A DNA stretch of 64,000 nucleotides, taken from Blastococcus sp. HT6-30. GTDB lineage: Bacteria > Actinomycetota > Actinomycetes > Mycobacteriales > Geodermatophilaceae. The notes under the pieces were generated by a model. It saw nothing but the letters and a program-made list of their open reading frames with translations, had not been told where the DNA came from and did not search any database. Position 1 is the first letter of the stretch. Every line of letters begins with the position of its first letter. The stretch lies in assembly GCF_039729015.1 (NCBI RefSeq), contig NZ_CP155792.1:3306001-3370000 (forward strand), given 5' to 3'. Positions 34,923 through 42,246 of this stretch are shown here, one piece after another. Position numbers and translations under genes: made by a program.

Positions 34923-35136
34923 GCCACGCTCCCTGCGGGCCCTCGCCCCAGGCCGACGCCCGGCGCGACCACTCCTGGACCCGCGCGGCCCACCTCGGCC
35001 CCGGCGTGCCGGGGGTCGCGGGGACGGCGGCCGGCTCGTCCACCATCAGGTCGAGCAACAGGGCCAGGGCCTCGCCGTCGGGCACCTCGCGGGCGGAGGT
35101 GGACGGCTGGTGGAGCGGTACGGCGGTGACGTGCAC
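34912..35136 (-). CDS. Hypothetical 74-residue protein
   Basis: Small soluble protein (MHVTAVPLHQPSTSA at the N-terminus) with an acidic helix EALALLLDLMVDEPAA and a Trp-rich C-terminus (RVQEWSRRASAWGEG, ending WRAW). GTG at 35136 has GAGGAG with 6-nt spacing. Its stop overlaps the start of the membrane-anchored gene by 11 bp, so the two form a likely operon. No function recognised. Confidence 0.55.
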   Translation of the reverse strand: MHVTAVPLHQPSTSAREVPDGEALALLLDLMVDEPAAVPATPGTPGPRWAARVQEWSRRASAWGEGPQGAWRAW

Positions 35137-35390
35137 AGGGACTCCTCGCTGTCGTGCTCCGCGACTGGGGAAGCGCCGCGGACGACCCGAAGGCTAGGTC
35201 CGGCGGCAGGGCCCGACGGCTGCTCCGGACACCTCCGGACGGCGCCCGTGTCCCATTCGTTGCACGGCGCACCCCGGGCGTGCGACGACCCTCCTCAGAA
35301 GGCGGCGACCTGTCGACAAGACGCCCGCTCCCGAGCGTGGAATGCCGCCGCGGGCGCCCGGTCGTCCCCTCGGGATCCCGACGCGCTCGC

Positions 35391-35700
35391 GTGTCGTGGC
35401 GTGCCACCCGGGGCCACAGCCTGTCCGACCCGGCGCGCCTGGCGATCGTCCGCCACCTGGCCCTGGGCGAGCACAAGGTCGTCGACCTGACCGCCCGCCT
35501 AGAGCTCGCCCAGACCACGGTGCCGGCGCACCTCGTCTGCTTGCGTGACTGCGGTCTGGCCATCTCCCGTCCCCAGGGGCGGGCGTCGATGTGGTCACTG
35601 GACCACTCCCCCGACCTGCTGGCGGCCGCAGAACGTGCTCTCCGCCACTGGCGACGCGGTCGCCCGCTGCCCGGCCTACGGCGAGCAGGCCAGGTACTGA
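35391..35700 (+). pseudogene. ArsR/SmtB-family metal-responsive regulator, frameshifted
   Basis: From GTG 35391 the frame reads an ArsR winged helix: LSDPARLAIVRHLALGE, then ELAQTTVPAHLVCLRDCGL and SRPQGRASMWSLDH. After AAAERAL (about 35642) the expected ending ATGDAVARCPAYGEQARY, followed by TGA at 35698-35700, lies in the next frame. Removing one C near 35644 joins the two. The lost tail holds a Cys typical of metal-binding members. As sequenced, the main frame runs on to 36107 with meaningless sequence. The N-terminus also looks short. Either decay or a one-base sequencing error. Confidence 0.65.
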
Positions 35701-35752
35701 CCGCCGCGGGCTCCGCTCCTCAGCCCGGGGGAGCTCGTCAGGACCACGAGCC

Positions 35753-35782
35753 GCTACGTCGCCCGGGTCGTGGCGACGTAGC
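35753..35782 (+). terminator. Hairpin after the ArsR gene
   Basis: A perfect 11-bp stem (35753-35763 with 35772-35782) and 8-nt loop, about 50 bp after TGA 35700. It supports 35700 as the genuine end of the ArsR gene. Confidence 0.7.
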
Positions 35783-35940
35783 ATTCGACCGCGCCCCCCG
35801 GTGCCGTTCCTGCACCGCTCCATGTGGACGAGCACGGTCAGGTGAGGCCCAGGCCCTTCGGCCGGCACCGCGTCCAGCGACCGGACGCGTGCCGTCGGCC
35901 GGAACGAGGGCTCGCCGATCACTCAGGCGGTGCCTGCGGC

Positions 35941-36133
35941 GTGCTGGGTGCTGTCGGGTCCGAGTGGGCAGTGAGGCACACCTTCCGCACGACCCCCTCG
36001 AGCCGGCTGGACGAGGACGGCGTCTCCGGACGGCAGGTGACCAACCAGATCGGTCACGCGAAGCCGAGCATGACCATGGACCTCCTACATGGGCCGCCGG
36101 GCGGTGACCGAGAGGGCGTCCGTCGTCCTCTGA
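35941..36133 (+). pseudogene. Tyrosine recombinase (phage-type integrase) C-terminal remnant
   Basis: Only the last approximately 60 residues of a tyrosine integrase are visible. RHTFRTTPSSRLDEDG contains the conserved His-x-x-Arg position, followed by RQVTNQIGHAKPSMTMD with the second conserved Gly-His. The catalytic Tyr block, reading YMGRRAVTERASVVL then TGA at 36131-36133, lies in the next frame; one extra base near 36087 separates them. The catalytic domain upstream is missing, so it is inactive. It sits about 470 bp outside the left att copy at 36600. Confidence 0.65.
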
Positions 36134-36554
36134 TCCGAGCCGTCGGTCACCTGCTAAGCAGCCTTTCCCGCCGCAACCGCTGGATACAGCGAGACGACTT
36201 CGCCTCGGTGCCCACACCGAGACGAGGCCTTGATCCCTCGCCATCCTCAGAAAGGGACGTACAAGGCACTGAGCCCCGGCGATCCGTAGTCGGCGGGGCT
36301 CACTGTCGGAAGTCAGGGCAGCACGGCCTACCCCGGCTCTCCTCCTCCGAGAAGAGCAACGAGGTCCTCGCAGGAGGTGAAGGCGGTCAGCGGGACCAGT
36401 GGGACGAACGGATTGCCGGCAGCCCGTAGCGCTTCACCGGCCCGCCCGGTGTGTGCATGTGCGTGGTGGGCGTTCAGCGGCAAGGCAGTCCCGAGCCCCT
36501 ACCGAGAGGTGAAGTGAGGGGTTCACGAGAGATCAGCCCCGAACCCACACTCAG
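36134..36554. other. Non-coding stretch between integrase remnant and tRNA-derived repeat
   Basis: About 420 bp without a credible gene; frames here lack ribosome-binding sites and family similarity. Composition is noticeably less GC-rich than the rest of the window. No repeats recognised. Confidence 0.5.
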
Positions 36555-36594
36555 AACGGCCCCCGACGAGTGAAACGCCTGGTCAGGGGCCGTT
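36555..36594 (-). terminator. Hairpin beside the partial tRNA-Lys copy
   Basis: AACGGCCCC (36555-36563) pairs with GGGGCCGTT (36586-36594), with a 22-nt loop and TT after it on plus. It starts 6 bp beyond the 3' edge of the tRNA-Lys fragment. It may be the original tRNA-Lys terminator, now separated from its gene by the island. Confidence 0.5.
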
Positions 36595-36599
36595 TTGCG

Positions 36600-36644
36600 T
36601 GGGCCCCGTGGGGATCGAATCCACAACCCGCGGATTAAAAGTCC
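36600..36644 (-). repeat. Left att repeat: 3' half of tRNA-Lys
   Basis: Copy of tRNA-Lys nucleotides from the anticodon stem to the discriminator base. It matches 42174-42218 with a single difference (T at 36620 versus C at 42194). Identity stops abruptly at 36645. This is the usual footprint of an element integrated into a tRNA 3' end. Confidence 0.9.
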
Positions 36645-36749
36645 CAGCCCGGGCGTGCCAGGTTGTAACGAGTGATGCCGTCTCTGCTGGTCAGGGGCGC
36701 ATTGAGTGCCGCTGACGGTCGGAGCCTCCCCAGCCCCGACGCGCAGTGC

Positions 36750-36770
36750 GCGACCACACTGCGACCACAT
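36750..36770. promoter_or_regulatory. Putative integrase arm-type site, left
   Basis: Two tandem 9-bp boxes GCGACCACA separated by CT. The same 21 bp occurs at 42095-42115 in the same orientation, just inside the opposite end of the island. In the excised circle the two copies would flank the att core about 60 and 106 bp away, as arm-type sites do. Role inferred. Confidence 0.5.
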
Positions 36771-36828
36771 GTTCCGGATGTAGCGCCGCGTGGAGAACAG
36801 CGGTGGAGGCTGGGCGACCAGCGTCTAG

Positions 36829-37494
36829 CGACCACCCAGCGGGCTCCTGCCTGCAGCGGAATCCCTTGATGCTGATCACCGCGTCGCATCGGCAGTTCAT
36901 CGAGCAGCCCGCGAGTCTTGGCGCTGTCGTACCCGGCGTCGAGGTGGACGGTGATGTCCTCTGGAAGGCCGAGCCCCAGGCCTTCGTCGAACCGGCCCAG
37001 CCTCTGAAGGGTGGGGCGCAGCAGCGGAGAATCGGGCCGGTTCGCCGGGGGCGGCCACACACCCCAGCGGGATCCGGTCGCCTCGGTCAGCACGGAGCGT
37101 TCGTCCCCTTGCTTGCCGCGATCGGCCGGGGACTTCCCGGCGGCCTCGCGCCGCACGGTGCCTTGGTGATGCACCCGTCGACGGTCACGTGTTCCAGGTC
37201 GAGCCCGACGATGCGGTCGTAGGCCTGTAGGCACAACTGCTACAAGGCTTCGAAGACACCGGCGGCGATCCACTCATCGCGGCGGGTGCGGATCGTGGCC
37301 GCCGAGCAGGCCGAGTCGGCGATCTTGTTGTAGGCCGCTCCCAGCACCAGCACCCAAATCAGCTTGTCGAAGACGATCCGGTCCGGGATCCGGGGCCAGT
37401 GGTACCCCAACGGATGGGCTACCTCGCGCTCGGGTAGCAGCGCGGCGAACTGATGCCAGACGGGGCCGATGACAGAAGATGGCAGCGCAGGCAC
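36829..37494 (-). pseudogene. IS5-type transposase, degenerate
   Basis: From GTG 37494 the frame reads VIGPVWHQFAALLPERE, DKLIWVLVLGAAYNKIADS and RTRRDEWIAAGVFEAL, then meets an in-frame TAG at 37240-37242. Beyond it LCLQAYDRIVGLDLEHVTVDG continues in the same frame. Later segments SPLLRPTLQRLGRFDEGLG and DITVHLDAGYDSAKTRGLL lie in a shifted frame, and ISIKGF in another. Homology stops near 36829, missing the C-terminal catalytic part. A nonsense codon, several shifts and truncation make it inactive. Family call is by pattern (IS5-like). Confidence 0.75.
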
Positions 37495-37554
37495 AGGCCC
37501 TCGGGTAAGAAGGCGAGCGTCGACAACTCGCAATCCTCGGAGGCCTGTGCCTGC
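37487..37554. repeat. 13-bp inverted repeat spanning the transposase start
   Basis: GCAGGCACAGGCC (37487-37499) is exactly inverted at 37542-37554 (GGCCTGTGCCTGC). The left arm covers the GTG start codon of the IS5-type transposase. On transcripts entering from outside it would fold and hide the start, a known way to limit transposase expression. Confidence 0.5.
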
Positions 37555-37886
37555 ACCACGCGACCGACGCGCCGCCTATCCGCATGACTTTGGGTAACGA
37601 TTCAAGCACTCAGTGTTGGGCGCGCCGGATGCTCGGGACTAGCGACCCTTGCCGTCCCACCGGTCACGCGCGACACAGCAGTGACGCGCGATTATCCGAG
37701 CGGGTCGCCGATTCTGCGACCTGGCTATGGCCTGACTCCCTCAGCGCGACCACCACTCCTGTCCCCCACCGTCAAAGGGATCCGACCCCGGCTGTGGAGC
37801 GCGTTCCCGCATCGGATATCACCCCGTTGGGGGTATTTGGCCCCAGGCACAATCCAGCGGCAGCCCTCGGCGGTCGATAGGGGCGT
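37555..37886. other. Intergenic stretch upstream of GGDEF-EAL gene
   Basis: About 330 bp with no credible gene; AT-richer than the window average. It presumably contains the promoter of the GGDEF-EAL gene, but no convincing -35/-10 pair could be picked by eye. Confidence 0.4.
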
Positions 37887-39872
37887 GTGATCGTCACCAC
37901 GAGGAGGCGCCTGCGGCCTCTAGCCATGTCACGGTCTCTGCTGATCGTGGTGGTCGGCGCGGCGCTCGCCGCCCTGGTGTGGCTGCTAGAGGCGCTCAAC
38001 GCTCGAGGAACGGAGCGCGCAAATGCCGCGCAGGTGAGCGTGGCGGAGGTTATCGCCGCCGGCGTGCTGCAGCCGCAGCTGGACGCGGACGGGCTCACCG
38101 CCGGCCGATTGACGACCGAGGAGATTGAGGGCCTCCGCGCTGCCATGTCCGGGCTTCGCCGGGACGGTCAGGTGCTGGGCGTGAGCGTCTGGGGGCCCGA
38201 CGGCACGCTGCTGCATCAGGATCCGGCCGCCACCTCGTCGGAGGCGCTCGTGTCGGCGGCCGCCCTGGCCCGGGCCACCGCCGGAGAGTCCTGGAGCGAG
38301 CACGCCCGCCTCGCGGACGGGCGCCCTGTGCTTCGCGTGTTCGTGCCGCTCGAGGTCGGGGCGGACACGGCTGCATCGACGGCGGTGTTGGCGGAGATCG
38401 TCACCTCGCACAAAGCACCCATGCAAGCAGAGGAAGACCGGCTCCGCCGCCAACAGATCACTACCGTGCTGCTATTTGTGCTGCTAGTCACCGGCTTGGT
38501 GTGGTGGCGGCAGCGGCTGCTGCGCCGTGAACGGCACGCTCGACATGATCCGCTGACCGGCCTGCTCAATCGTCGGGCGCTGCACGAAGAAGCCCCCTCG
38601 GTGCTCGCTGAGGCGATGCCGCTCGCACCAGTGGCCCTGCTGCTGATCGACCTGGCCAGGTTCAAGATGGTCAATGACACCCTCGGGCACGCCGCCGGCG
38701 ACCTACTGCTGGCACAGGTCGCCGGCGCGCTGAAGCGCGCAGTACGCCGCGGTGACCTGGTCGTCCGGCTCGGCGGGGACGAGTTCGCCATCCTGCTCGC
38801 CGACCTGCGCGGCGTTGTGACCGCGCAGGCCCGCGCCGAGCAGCTCCTGCGCCACCTGCAGGAGACGGCCTTCACCGTGCAGGGCATCGATCTCAGCGTC
38901 GACGCCAGCATCGGCGTAGCCCTAGCGCCCGATCACGGCCGGCAGGTTCCCGAACTGCTGCAGCGCGCCGACGTCGCGATGTACCAAGCGAAACGGGCGC
39001 ACAGCGGCGTCGTGCTCTACGAAGCCAGCACCGACCAACACACAGTCGGTGAGTTGGCGCTGGTCACCGAAGTGCGCCGCGCCCTGGACAGGGACGAGTT
39101 CGTCCTCCACTACCAGCCCAAGATCTCCCTGTGTGACCGGCGCGTGACTGGCGTCGAGGCGTTGGTGCGCTGGCAACATCCCACCCGCGGCCTGCTGTCT
39201 CCCGGCGAGTTCCTCCCGGTGATGGAGGCCAGCGGGCTGATGAAGCCGCTGACCCAGCGGGTCCTGCGCCAGGCCGTGCACCAGGCCGCCAGCTGGCGCC
39301 GGGCAGGCATGCCGCTGAAGGTGGCGGTAAACATCGGCCCGCGTGAGCTACTCCAGCCGGACCTGCCGGCCCGCGTGCTCGCCACGCTCCTCGGCGCGGA
39401 GCTACCGGCATCGCTGCTAGAACTGGAGATCACCGAGACGGCGGTCATGGCGAACCCGAAACGGGCGGCCTTCATCCTCACCCAGCTGCAGGCCCGCGGC
39501 ATCCAGGTCAGCATCGACGACTTCGGCGCCGGCTACACCAGCCTGGCCTTCCTGCGGATGCTGCCGGTCACCACCCTAAAGATCGACCGGACCTTGGTCA
39601 GCCACATCCTCGACTGCCCCGAGGACGAGGCGGTCACTCAAGCCGTCATCAACCTGGCCCACCGCCTCGGTCTCGCCGTCGTCGCCGAAGGCCCCGAGAG
39701 CGATGCCGTCCTGGACCGGCTGGCGGCGCTGGGCTGCGATCAGGCACAGGGCTATGCCATCAGCGAGCCGCTGTCCCCGGCGGCACTCGAAGGATGGATC
39801 GCCACACGGCACCCCGGCAGCCGCCCGACCGGCCTGCGTGGCCTTGCCACGTCTTCCGGAACAGTGCCCTGA
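37887..39872 (+). CDS. Membrane GGDEF-EAL protein (c-di-GMP synthesis/hydrolysis)
   Basis: 661-residue signalling protein. Two membrane helices (about residues 16-37 and 191-211) bracket an external sensor of about 150 residues. The GGDEF domain has intact RLGGDEFAIL (residues 296-300) and an inhibitory I-site RRGD five residues before it. The EAL domain has EALVRW (from residue 424), LEITETAVM, SIDDFGAGYTSL, KIDRTLV and VVAEGPES, so both activities look possible. GTG at 37887 is weakly signalled; ATG at 37926 is an alternative. Its stop overlaps the next gene's start (TGATG). It is the main cargo of the tRNA-Lys island. Confidence 0.92.
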   Translation: MIVTTRRRLRPLAMSRSLLIVVVGAALAALVWLLEALNARGTERANAAQVSVAEVIAAGVLQPQLDADGLTAGRLTTEEIEGLRAAMSGLRRDGQVLGVSVWGPDGTLLHQDPAATSSEALVSAAALARATAGESWSEHARLADGRPVLRVFVPLEVGADTAASTAVLAEIVTSHKAPMQAEEDRLRRQQITTVLLFVLLVTGLVWWRQRLLRRERHARHDPLTGLLNRRALHEEAPSVLAEAMPLAPVALLLIDLARFKMVNDTLGHAAGDLLLAQVAGALKRAVRRGDLVVRLGGDEFAILLADLRGVVTAQARAEQLLRHLQETAFTVQGIDLSVDASIGVALAPDHGRQVPELLQRADVAMYQAKRAHSGVVLYEASTDQHTVGELALVTEVRRALDRDEFVLHYQPKISLCDRRVTGVEALVRWQHPTRGLLSPGEFLPVMEASGLMKPLTQRVLRQAVHQAASWRRAGMPLKVAVNIGPRELLQPDLPARVLATLLGAELPASLLELEITETAVMANPKRAAFILTQLQARGIQVSIDDFGAGYTSLAFLRMLPVTTLKIDRTLVSHILDCPEDEAVTQAVINLAHRLGLAVVAEGPESDAVLDRLAALGCDQAQGYAISEPLSPAALEGWIATRHPGSRPTGLRGLATSSGTVP

Positions 39873-40831
39873 TGAGGCGGCTGCCCATGGCCCTGTGGAC
39901 TCCTGCCGCGCCCCGTTCCACCGGCCGAGCCTGCCGGCTCCGCCAATACTGCTCGGACAGGTGGCAGCGACACACTGCCATGTGGCTTCCTTGGATCCGG
40001 CCTGCTGCCCACGTCACCGTCCTGACCGCAGTGCTGACCACGCTGATCATGCTGGACGCACGGCAAGGCCCGCGAGGGCAGCACCAGGCACCCGATGAAC
40101 CCCCCAGCCGACCGGGGTTTGCCACGTCCGCCGCCGAGCCCGAACTCCGACAGCTGATGCGGTGGGATGTGGCGCTCCCCTCGCCGCCCGAACCGGGGGT
40201 GGGAATATCCTGGCCGCAGATCGGATTCCGGCCCCTACCCGAGCTGACCGGCATGTGGGCCCCAGACCCGGCCGATGGGCAATCCCTGGCCGTGTCGGGC
40301 AGTTCTGCGAGTTCCCGTCGGGACATCGTCGCCCCGGTGCTGGTTGTCTCGGCCGGGATGTTTCTGGCGGCATTGTGGGGCACTCTTCGGCGGTGCCGAC
40401 GTCGTGAGCGAATCGCTCCCGGCGACCAACCTCCAGCCGAGACGAATGCGGCCGAGGACGCGCACAGCGATGCGGAGACCGCAACTGACGACGATCAGGT
40501 CCCCGGCGCACCGGCCCCCACCGAGTGCACCGGATCCGAGCCCAACGGTTCCATCCCGAGCCCGCCGTCGGCCAGCAACGCCGAGGCTCCCGCGGCCGAC
40601 ATCCAGGCCGCGGTCCCCGCAACCGGGGAACTGCCAAGGGAAGAGCGGACCGGCGATCCCGAGGCTCGAGCCGGAGACGAGTCGGTGGGGTCGTCACCGG
40701 AGGACTCGCGTGCACCCGGAGGAAGGCGCCGTTCTGTGCGAACCGCCGCGGATTCGAGGCCCCCCATGGCGCTGGACGAATCCAACAGTCGAGTGGTCCT
40801 ATTCACGGCCAGCAGGTGGGGCTCGGGCTGA
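39872..40831 (+). CDS. Hypothetical membrane protein coupled to GGDEF-EAL gene
   Basis: 319-residue protein of unknown function. A basic N-terminus leads to a membrane helix (about residues 45-62), a roughly 90-residue loop with RWDVALPSPPEPGVGISWPQ, then a second helix IVAPVLVVSAGMFLAALWG (about 150-168). A long acidic, Pro/Ser/Glu-rich disordered tail follows. With two helices both ends would be cytoplasmic and the loop external. ATG at 39872 overlaps the preceding stop, so translation is coupled to the c-di-GMP enzyme and a functional link is likely. No recognised domain; codon use is AT-richer than the flanks. Confidence 0.65.
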   Translation: MRRLPMALWTPAAPRSTGRACRLRQYCSDRWQRHTAMWLPWIRPAAHVTVLTAVLTTLIMLDARQGPRGQHQAPDEPPSRPGFATSAAEPELRQLMRWDVALPSPPEPGVGISWPQIGFRPLPELTGMWAPDPADGQSLAVSGSSASSRRDIVAPVLVVSAGMFLAALWGTLRRCRRRERIAPGDQPPAETNAAEDAHSDAETATDDDQVPGAPAPTECTGSEPNGSIPSPPSASNAEAPAADIQAAVPATGELPREERTGDPEARAGDESVGSSPEDSRAPGGRRRSVRTAADSRPPMALDESNSRVVLFTASRWGSG

Positions 40832-41194
40832 GCCGTCCGGCAGCCAGCACGACATCGGCCGGTCACCAGCACTGTCCCGGCCTAGAAGCCGAACCACTCG
40901 AGCTCGCCCGTCTCCCGGCAGAGGTCACACCGGCCCGCGTCCGGCGACCGCCGCAACTTCCGCCCCGTCTCCCGGGTGCGCGCCCGGCACTTCATCCGCC
41001 CCAGACTTGCCGGCACGGACACCAACCTCCGTGCCCTCACGCGGCCAGTGCGAACACCGGCTCCGACGGGCACGACGCAGCAGCTGCAGCAGCCACCGCG
41101 ACGGGACCCCGGAGTAGTCCGCGCCACGAGCACCAGCCCAGCTGAACCGTCCTGGATCTGGCAGAGGCTCTGATCTCGCAAGGAAACTGAGACC
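40832..41194. other. Spacer between island cargo and IS3 element
   Basis: About 360 bp with no strong gene. A minus-strand frame ending at 40882 could encode a short peptide finishing RCDLCRETGELEWFGF with possible zinc-binding cysteines, but it lacks a clear ribosome-binding site. The right part should contain the IS3 left end; I could not identify a terminal inverted repeat. Confidence 0.35.
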
Positions 41195-41517
41195 GTGCCA
41201 GCACCCCGCAAGTACGACGAAGAGACCCGCGCCCGCGCCGTGCGGATGTACACCGAGCGCATCCGTGATCTGGGCGAGTCGAAGCTGACCGCCCGCAAGG
41301 CGGTGGCGCGCTGCTGGACATCAACCCCGCGACCTTGCGCAACTGGGTGGAGCGCGAGGAGATCGACACAGGCGTCCGTCCCGGGGTGACCACCGAGGCG
41401 TCCGACGAGCTCAAGGCGTTGCGCCGGGAGATTGCCGAGCTGCGCCGGGCGAACGAGATCCTCAAGACCGCCTCGGCGTTTTTCGCGTCGGCGGAGCTCG
41501 ATCGCCGACTCAGGTAG
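41195..41517 (+). pseudogene. IS3-family OrfA (helix-turn-helix), frameshifted
   Basis: GTG 41195 follows AAGGAAA. The first frame reads PRKYDEETRARAVRMYTERI and TARKAV, then the expected [19 protein letters not shown] continues in a different frame through [18 protein letters not shown] (leucine zipper) to TAG at 41515-41517. One missing G near 41309 explains the switch. OrfA normally binds the IS ends and regulates transposition; this copy cannot make an intact product. Confidence 0.75.
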
Positions 41518-42094
41518 TCGTCGACTACATCGACGCGCAAAAGGAGCGCTTCGGGGTCGAGCCGATCTGTCGGGTGCTCACCGAGCACGGCGTCAAGATC
41601 GCCCCGAGCGCCTATTACAAGCGCGCCGCCTGCCCGGTCTCGGCCGCAGAGCTGGCTGACGCCTACGCCGCGAACACGCTGGTCAACCTGCACCGCAAGA
41701 ACCGTCGGGTCTACGGAGTGCGGAAGTTGTGGCACACCGCCCGCCGTGCCGGGCATCCGTGGGGCCGCGACCAGGTCGGCCGCCTGATGGCCCTCGCCGG
41801 CATCGACGGCGTCCGCCGCGGCCGTCATCAGACAGTGACCACCCAGCGAGACCAGACCGCGCCGCGGCACCCGGACCTCTGCGATCGGGCATGGACGTCG
41901 CCGACCCGACCGGACCAGTGGTGGGTGGCGGACTTCACCTACGTGTGGACGCTGGCCGGGTTCATCTACGTCTCCTTCGTCACCGACGTCTACTCCCGCC
42001 GCATCCTGGGCTGGCGGGTGTCCGCGTCGAAGACGACGCCGCTGGTCAGCAGTGCGTTGGAGCAGGCATTGTTCACCCGCCGCCGCGGCGTCCG
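41517..42094 (+). pseudogene. IS3-family OrfB transposase, 3'-truncated
   Basis: The frame opens just after OrfA with VVDYIDAQKERFGVEPICRVL, through RVYGVRKLWHTARRAG, to the first catalytic Asp in QWWVADFTYV and YVSFVTDVYSRRILGWRVS. Similarity stops after SALEQALFTRRR at about 42094; the second Asp and the Glu of the DDE triad are missing. The break falls exactly where the 21-bp arm-type motif begins (42095). The frame continues into tRNA-Lys antisense to 42212 without meaning. Confidence 0.8.
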
Positions 42095-42115
42095 GCGACC
42101 ACACTGCGACCACAT
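42095..42115. promoter_or_regulatory. Putative integrase arm-type site, right
   Basis: Exact 21-bp copy of 36750-36770 (two GCGACCACA boxes), same orientation, 59 bp inside the right att repeat. The truncated IS3 transposase abuts it. Confidence 0.5.
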
Positions 42116-42173
42116 CTGCACCAGTAGGCGATCCCGCGGGCCACCCCGCGCAGGAACGCGCTGGTCAGCACGG

Positions 42174-42218
42174 TGGGCCCCGTGGGGATCGAACCCACAA
42201 CCCGCGGATTAAAAGTCC
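42174..42218 (-). repeat. Right att repeat within tRNA-Lys
   Basis: The tRNA-Lys 3' half, duplicated at 36600-36644 with one mismatch. This copy is part of the intact tRNA. Confidence 0.9.
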
Positions 42219-42246
42219 GCTGCTCTGCCAATTGAGCTAGAGGCCC
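42174..42246 (-). tRNA. tRNA-Lys (TTT)
   Basis: 73-nt cloverleaf read on minus: acceptor GGGCCTC pairs with GGGGCCC (one G-T), TA at positions 8-9, D stem GCTC/GAGC, anticodon loop CTTTTAA giving TTT, and T stem GTGGG/CCCAC around TTCGATC. Discriminator A; CCA is not encoded. Its 3' half is the integration site of the island. Confidence 0.97.

Larger units (their letters stand above)
36600..42218. mobile_element. 5.6-kb integrative island in tRNA-Lys
   Basis: DNA between two direct 44-45 bp copies of the tRNA-Lys 3' half, with the intact tRNA-Lys (minus strand) rebuilt at the right end. It carries an IS5-type transposase remnant, a GGDEF-EAL gene overlapping a two-membrane-segment gene, and a truncated IS3 transposase. 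A 21-bp tandem-box motif lies just inside each end. There is no integrase inside; a remnant lies outside the left repeat. Lower GC and different codon use than the flanks fit horizontal origin. Probably immobile alone. Confidence 0.85.

Noticed and set aside
34065-35136. Toxin-antitoxin pair
   Set aside because: Overlapping small genes suggested it, but the second has a membrane anchor and a 200-residue domain unlike known toxins, and the first lacks a DNA-binding motif.
36635-37273. Intact 212-residue transposase frame
   Set aside because: Only part of this frame matches the IS5-type protein; the rest of the match is in other frames, so it is annotated as one pseudogene.
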